DNA of 17,898 bases, taken from contig CAYSCH010000186.1 of the NCBI GenBank assembly GCA_964429355.1, forward strand, positions 1 to 17,898, in the 5' to 3' direction. The stretch is from JAAYAY01 sp964429355 (GTDB lineage Bacteria; Planctomycetota; Planctomycetia; Pirellulales; Thermoguttaceae). The position numbers and the translations under genes were made by a program. This document shows, piece after piece, positions 15,376-17,898 of this stretch. The first letter of the stretch is position 1. The number at the start of each line of letters is the position of its first letter. The notes beneath the pieces are model-generated. The model did no database searches. It had not been told where the DNA came from and worked only from the letters and a program-made list of their open reading frames with translations.

Positions 15376-16482
15376 CTACTTGGGTTCCAGGTATTCCAGG
15401 GGCAGGCGGGTGAAGGTAATGAAACGATAGTCGCCGCGCTCCCAGAGCACGCCCGCGGACTTGTCTTTGAGCACCGTGAGGTCGGAATAGGCGGCCGGCT
15501 CGTCGGCGATCAGTCGCTCGTTCTGGAAACTCTGCCCCTCGTCATAACTGATGCGTGCCACCAGGGTCTTGCGCCCTGGGCCTCGGGGACCGGTCCAAAG
15601 GATGCGGTTGCGATCGTCGCCGGCGGACTCCAGAGTCAGCCGCTCGATCGCACAGGCGACGGGACTGACCGCAACCCCGGGCCGCGGCTCGGACCAGGTC
15701 TGGCCGCCGTCGCTGCTGGTGGCCAGCAGGCGATTGGGGCCGCTGTTCTGGCGGATGTCCAGCAGCAGCCGGCCATCGGCCAGTTCCACGATCTGGTCCT
15801 CATCGCCCCCCTGATTGCCGGGCATGAGGGAACCTCGCTGCCAGGTCTGGCCGTGGTCGTCGCTGAAGATTGCCAGCGAGCCGTAGGGCTTCACTTTCCA
15901 CACGGGGGCCACGAGGCGGCCGCTCTTGGTCTGGATGACGCCACCGGGCCCAACCACGCTCGCCTGCCATGTGGGGTCGTCGTAATCACGGGCGACCTTC
16001 GTCAGATCGCGGGGCTCGGACCACGTCAGTCCGTTATCCGTGCTGTAACGGGCAAGGGTCTGCATATCGTCGGTGCCGGGACGCGACGTATCGGTGCTTC
16101 GCTCCGGCAGGGAACGAAGATAGAGCACCCATACGTGCCCGGTCTGCCGATCGACGACGGTGGCCGGGTTCGCCGCGGACCAGAGTTCGCCGGGATCCTC
16201 GATGAGCATCATCGGCGACCAGGTCCGCCCGCCGTCGGTGCTCCGCTTGAGCACCAGGTCGATGTCCTGCTTGCCCATGCCCGGATCGCTGCCGCCGTAT
16301 TTGCGGGCTTCGGCGAAGGCCAGAAGCGAGCCGTCCGGGGCAGTTTCAATCGCCGGTATGCGGTAAATCGCGTAACCATCGGCGCCCGAGGCATAGACAT
16401 CGACGTGTGTGAGATCCGACTCGCCCCTGGCCGCCAGAGGTACCATCAACACCAACAGACTCGCGATCCGAAGACTCTTCAT
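15376..16482 (-). CDS. secreted exo-alpha-sialidase (BNR / GH33-type)
   Basis: 368 residues from ATG 16482, preceded by GGGAGG with 5-base spacing; the in-frame codons upstream are arginine-rich and unlike the family. Signal peptide about 1-20 (MKSLRIASLLVLMVPLAARG). Six-bladed beta-propeller with five Asp-boxes: STDGGRTW (81-88), STDNGLTW (147-154), SDDHGQTW (207-214), SSDGGQTW (256-263) and SYDEGQSF (312-319). Catalytic set: Arg41 in YRIPAI, Asp66 in KYGGSDPG, Glu228 in DEDQIVEL, Arg244, a third arginine probably Arg310, and nucleophile Tyr332 in AAYSDLTVL. It should release terminal sialic or related nonulosonic acids. Single-domain and close to the minimum length for the family. It lies 73 bp after the broken ceramidase-like gene and 93 bp before GH89. 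No sialic acid lyase, epimerase or transporter is nearby. Confidence 0.92.
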   Translation of the reverse strand: MKSLRIASLLVLMVPLAARGESDLTHVDVYASGADGYAIYRIPAIETAPDGSLLAFAEARKYGGSDPGMGKQDIDLVLKRSTDGGRTWSPMMLIEDPGELWSAANPATVVDRQTGHVWVLYLRSLPERSTDTSRPGTDDMQTLARYSTDNGLTWSEPRDLTKVARDYDDPTWQASVVGPGGVIQTKSGRLVAPVWKVKPYGSLAIFSDDHGQTWQRGSLMPGNQGGDEDQIVELADGRLLLDIRQNSGPNRLLATSSDGGQTWSEPRPGVAVSPVACAIERLTLESAGDDRNRILWTGPRGPGRKTLVARISYDEGQSFQNERLIADEPAAYSDLTVLKDKSAGVLWERGDYRFITFTRLPLEYLEPK

Positions 16483-16555
16483 GGTTTCCTCCCGGGGAAC
16501 AGTGCCCCATCTTGATCGATCGAACCTCATCCATCTCCGTGACAATGACCAGGCA

Positions 16556-16985
16556 TTAATGGGGCGGTTCGATGATCTTCTGCGCCGCGGCCGCCCCCTC
16601 CGCTGCAGGCGCCAATTCACTCAACATTCGAATTGCCGATTCAACCATCATCTCGCCGGACCCCGCCGCGCATCGGGCGCTGACGACTTCGTAGTTTCCT
16701 TCCGCGTAGGCGGAACGGTTGGGAATGTAACCGAAGGAACCGTTGGCCAGTTCCACGACGTGCGTCTGTTCGAATGGGGAAGCGGCCTTGATGCTCAAAC
16801 CGAGCTCAACAAACACTTCGCCGCCCAGCGCTGTAATAACTGGCCAGAGGAATCCCCAGCGGCGGCGTGATCTTGACGGCTGCGGTACCCAAACGCAGCC
16901 CGTCGGCCAGGCTCGGCGCGATGGCCAGGGCCATCAGGACCAGGACGAGGCAGCAGGTGCGGTACGTGGCCTTGGCTGGCATCAT
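16556..16985 (-). pseudogene. neutral/alkaline ceramidase-like gene with a large internal deletion and frame change
   Basis: Two pieces of one protein family are joined in different frames. From ATG 16985 (GGGAGG upstream) come a signal peptide (hydrophobic CCLVLVLMALAIAPSLA) and LRLGTAAVKITPPLGIPLA, the usual start of planctomycete neutral-ceramidase-like proteins; this frame stops at 16806-16808 after 59 residues. From about 16832-16820 the frame shifts by one base, and GEVFVELGLSIKAASPF, VVELANGSFGYIPNRSAYAEG and YEVVSAR follow to a TAA at 16556-16558, matching the family's C-terminal part of the catalytic domain. Intact relatives, from memory, are about 450 residues, so roughly 300 central residues, including the zinc site, are missing. 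Family function: ceramide amide hydrolysis, though many bacterial homologues are uncharacterised. A deletion in the genome is the simplest reading; a misassembly is the main alternative. Confidence 0.75.
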
Positions 16986-17394
16986 GACAGAACCTCCCTT
17001 GCGACTTGAGTCCGGAAACCGCCAATCGCTGCAAGGGTACACCACCGCCAACACGGACGCAAGCAAGCGAGGTCGGTGGACGCCCCTCGAGCCTGGGTAT
17101 CTCCCTGGCGATCGGCGGCCCACGGCCCTCCAAAGCCTTGCCTGGAGGTCCACCCACGTGAACTGGCGAGTCTACGTGGATGGATGCTCTCAGACTGACC
17201 GGCCCTGTGGGGTCGACACAAGCGATAATCCACCTCTTCTTTGGACCAGTACACTGGCTGGGCGGATCCGGGTCAATGGGAGGGTGCACCCTGCCGCAGA
17301 GCCGGGCCTCCGTTGCGTTCAGGCCCTACTGACGATATGATCCAGACTTGGCCGTATCTCCAGCACACCTCCGATCGACAGGCTGCTCTCCCAC
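16986..17394. other. divergent intergenic region between the glycan operon and the DUF47 gene
   Basis: A 409-bp gap with divergent flanking genes, so it must carry promoters for both directions. I found no coding sequence with family-like content and no consensus promoter in either direction. Visible elements are the GGGAGG ribosome site of the ceramidase-like remnant, a perfect 12-bp palindrome AGGGTGCACCCT at 17281-17292, and a small inverted repeat CCACGT/ACGTGG at 17154-17179. No Pho-box-like direct repeat was recognised. Confidence 0.5.
17281..17292. promoter_or_regulatory. 12-bp perfect palindrome upstream of the DUF47 gene
   Basis: AGGGTGCACCCT is a perfect dyad about 100 bp before the DUF47 ATG, in the divergent intergenic region. 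A position like this could suit a dimeric regulator, but a single 12-bp palindrome in GC-rich DNA may be chance. Confidence 0.2.
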
Positions 17395-17898
17395 ATGTTT
17401 TCCTTGCAGCGTTTCTTGCACAAAGGGGATCGTTTTTTCGATCTGCTGGGAGCCGGAGCCGATGAAGCCCAGCAATCGATCCGGGCGCTGGTCGAGCTGG
17501 TCAATGGACCCCAGGACAGACGGACCCTCGACAAGTCGATTGCCAGCCGCAAGCAGGAGAAACAGATCCACCAGCAGATCACGGTGTTGTTGTGCAGCAC
17601 CTTCATGACTCCGCTGGAACGCGAAGACATCGAGGCCTTGTCCGGCGCCCTCTCGCGAATCACCAAGGTCGCCAAGAAATTCGCGGAACGATTGCTGCTC
17701 TTCGGGTCTGAGCTTCCTACCGACATTTTCTGCAAGCAGGTCGAAATCCTCGATCGAGCCGCGGGGACTTTGTCAGAAATGGTCCACGACCTGGGCCGCG
17801 GGGTGCACCTGGATCGGGTCCAGGAGCAGAACTTTCTCTTGCACCAGTACGAGGGGGAGGCCGACAAGTTGATGCTCGGACTCCTGGGCGAACTCTAC
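17395..17898 (+). CDS. DUF47 / PhoU-like phosphate transport regulator (Pit accessory protein), partial
   Basis: 168 codons are open from ATG 17395 to the window end; an in-frame TGA at 17338 and no earlier start codon fix the start, although no clear Shine-Dalgarno is visible. The protein is all-helical. RFFDLLGAGADEAQQSIRALVEL (13-35) and TFMTPLEREDIEALSGALSRI (69-89) are the hallmark helices of the DUF47 (PhoU_div) family, which resembles PhoU and is usually encoded beside Pit-type phosphate permeases. The later metal-binding-type motif EGEADKL (153-159) is present, while the equivalent early position reads RKQEKQIH (52-59) instead of the usual EHEAD-like motif. A Pit permease gene is expected just beyond the window. 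With the PhoR-like kinase at the other edge, a role in phosphate uptake control is likely. Confidence 0.85.
   Translation, partial: MFSLQRFLHKGDRFFDLLGAGADEAQQSIRALVELVNGPQDRRTLDKSIASRKQEKQIHQQITVLLCSTFMTPLEREDIEALSGALSRITKVAKKFAERLLLFGSELPTDIFCKQVEILDRAAGTLSEMVHDLGRGVHLDRVQEQNFLLHQYEGEADKLMLGLLGELY

Noticed and set aside
12715..16515. 1266-codon open frame on the plus strand
   Set aside because: It runs antisense to three well-supported genes (sialidase, GH89, the start of the arabinofuranosidase), has no family-like motifs, and is expected from GC-rich codon bias on the opposite strand.
16483..16620. 46-codon upstream extension of the sialidase
   Set aside because: Arginine-rich, overlaps the end of the ceramidase-like remnant, and the ATG at 16482 has an ideal ribosome site followed by a signal peptide.
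17319..17867. 182-codon open frame on the minus strand at the right end
   Set aside because: Antisense to the DUF47 gene, whose plus-strand helices are recognisable.
1..17898. CRISPR arrays, tRNA or rRNA genes, transposases or integrase attachment sites
   Set aside because: No regularly spaced repeats, no cloverleaf-like sequence with TTC-type loop, and no transposase or integrase motifs were seen on either strand.

Overview
The window looks like a piece of a chromosome from a high-GC member of the Planctomycetota, with Verrucomicrobiota or Lentisphaerota as less likely alternatives. This is inferred from a secreted S1 sulfatase, a DUF1680-type arabinofuranosidase, a neutral-ceramidase-like family, an ECF sigma factor with a small membrane partner, and short palindromic intergenic repeats. 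No marker gene settles the taxonomy.

Layout. The left edge (1-1902, plus strand) holds the end of an OmpR/PhoB-type response regulator followed 3 bp later by a PhoR-like sensor kinase. The right edge (17395 onward, plus strand) opens a DUF47/PhoU-like gene of the kind that accompanies Pit phosphate transporters. Everything between is on the minus strand and forms three transcription blocks. Block A (16985 to 6449) is a glycan-degradation operon: a broken neutral-ceramidase-like gene, a BNR exo-sialidase with a full catalytic set, a GH89 alpha-N-acetylglucosaminidase, a 1403-residue enzyme joining a DUF1680 (GH127/GH146) domain, a carbohydrate-binding-like domain and a GH51 domain, and a secreted six-hairpin glycosidase-like protein. 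It ends at a probable intrinsic terminator (6351-6390). Block B (6237 to 5259) is an ECF sigma factor whose stop overlaps the start of a two-helix membrane protein. Block C (4873 to 2082) is a secreted formylglycine sulfatase with a consensus-like promoter and a hairpin-rich leader, followed by a cytoplasmic tartrate/D-malate-type dehydrogenase.

How it may work together (inference). The exported enzymes would strip terminal sialic (nonulosonic) acid, alpha-GlcNAc, alpha- and beta-L-arabinofuranose and sulfate from a complex glycoconjugate outside the cytoplasm. No transporter, SusC/D pair or sialic acid catabolic gene is visible, so uptake and catabolism must be encoded elsewhere. The whole minus-strand block sits between genes of phosphate sensing and transport.

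Most unusual points: the double arabinofuranosidase fusion; the mixture of sialidase, GH89 and arabinofuranosidases in one operon; the internally deleted first gene, which keeps its start signals; and the sulfatase leader. No tRNA, rRNA, CRISPR array or intact insertion sequence was seen.
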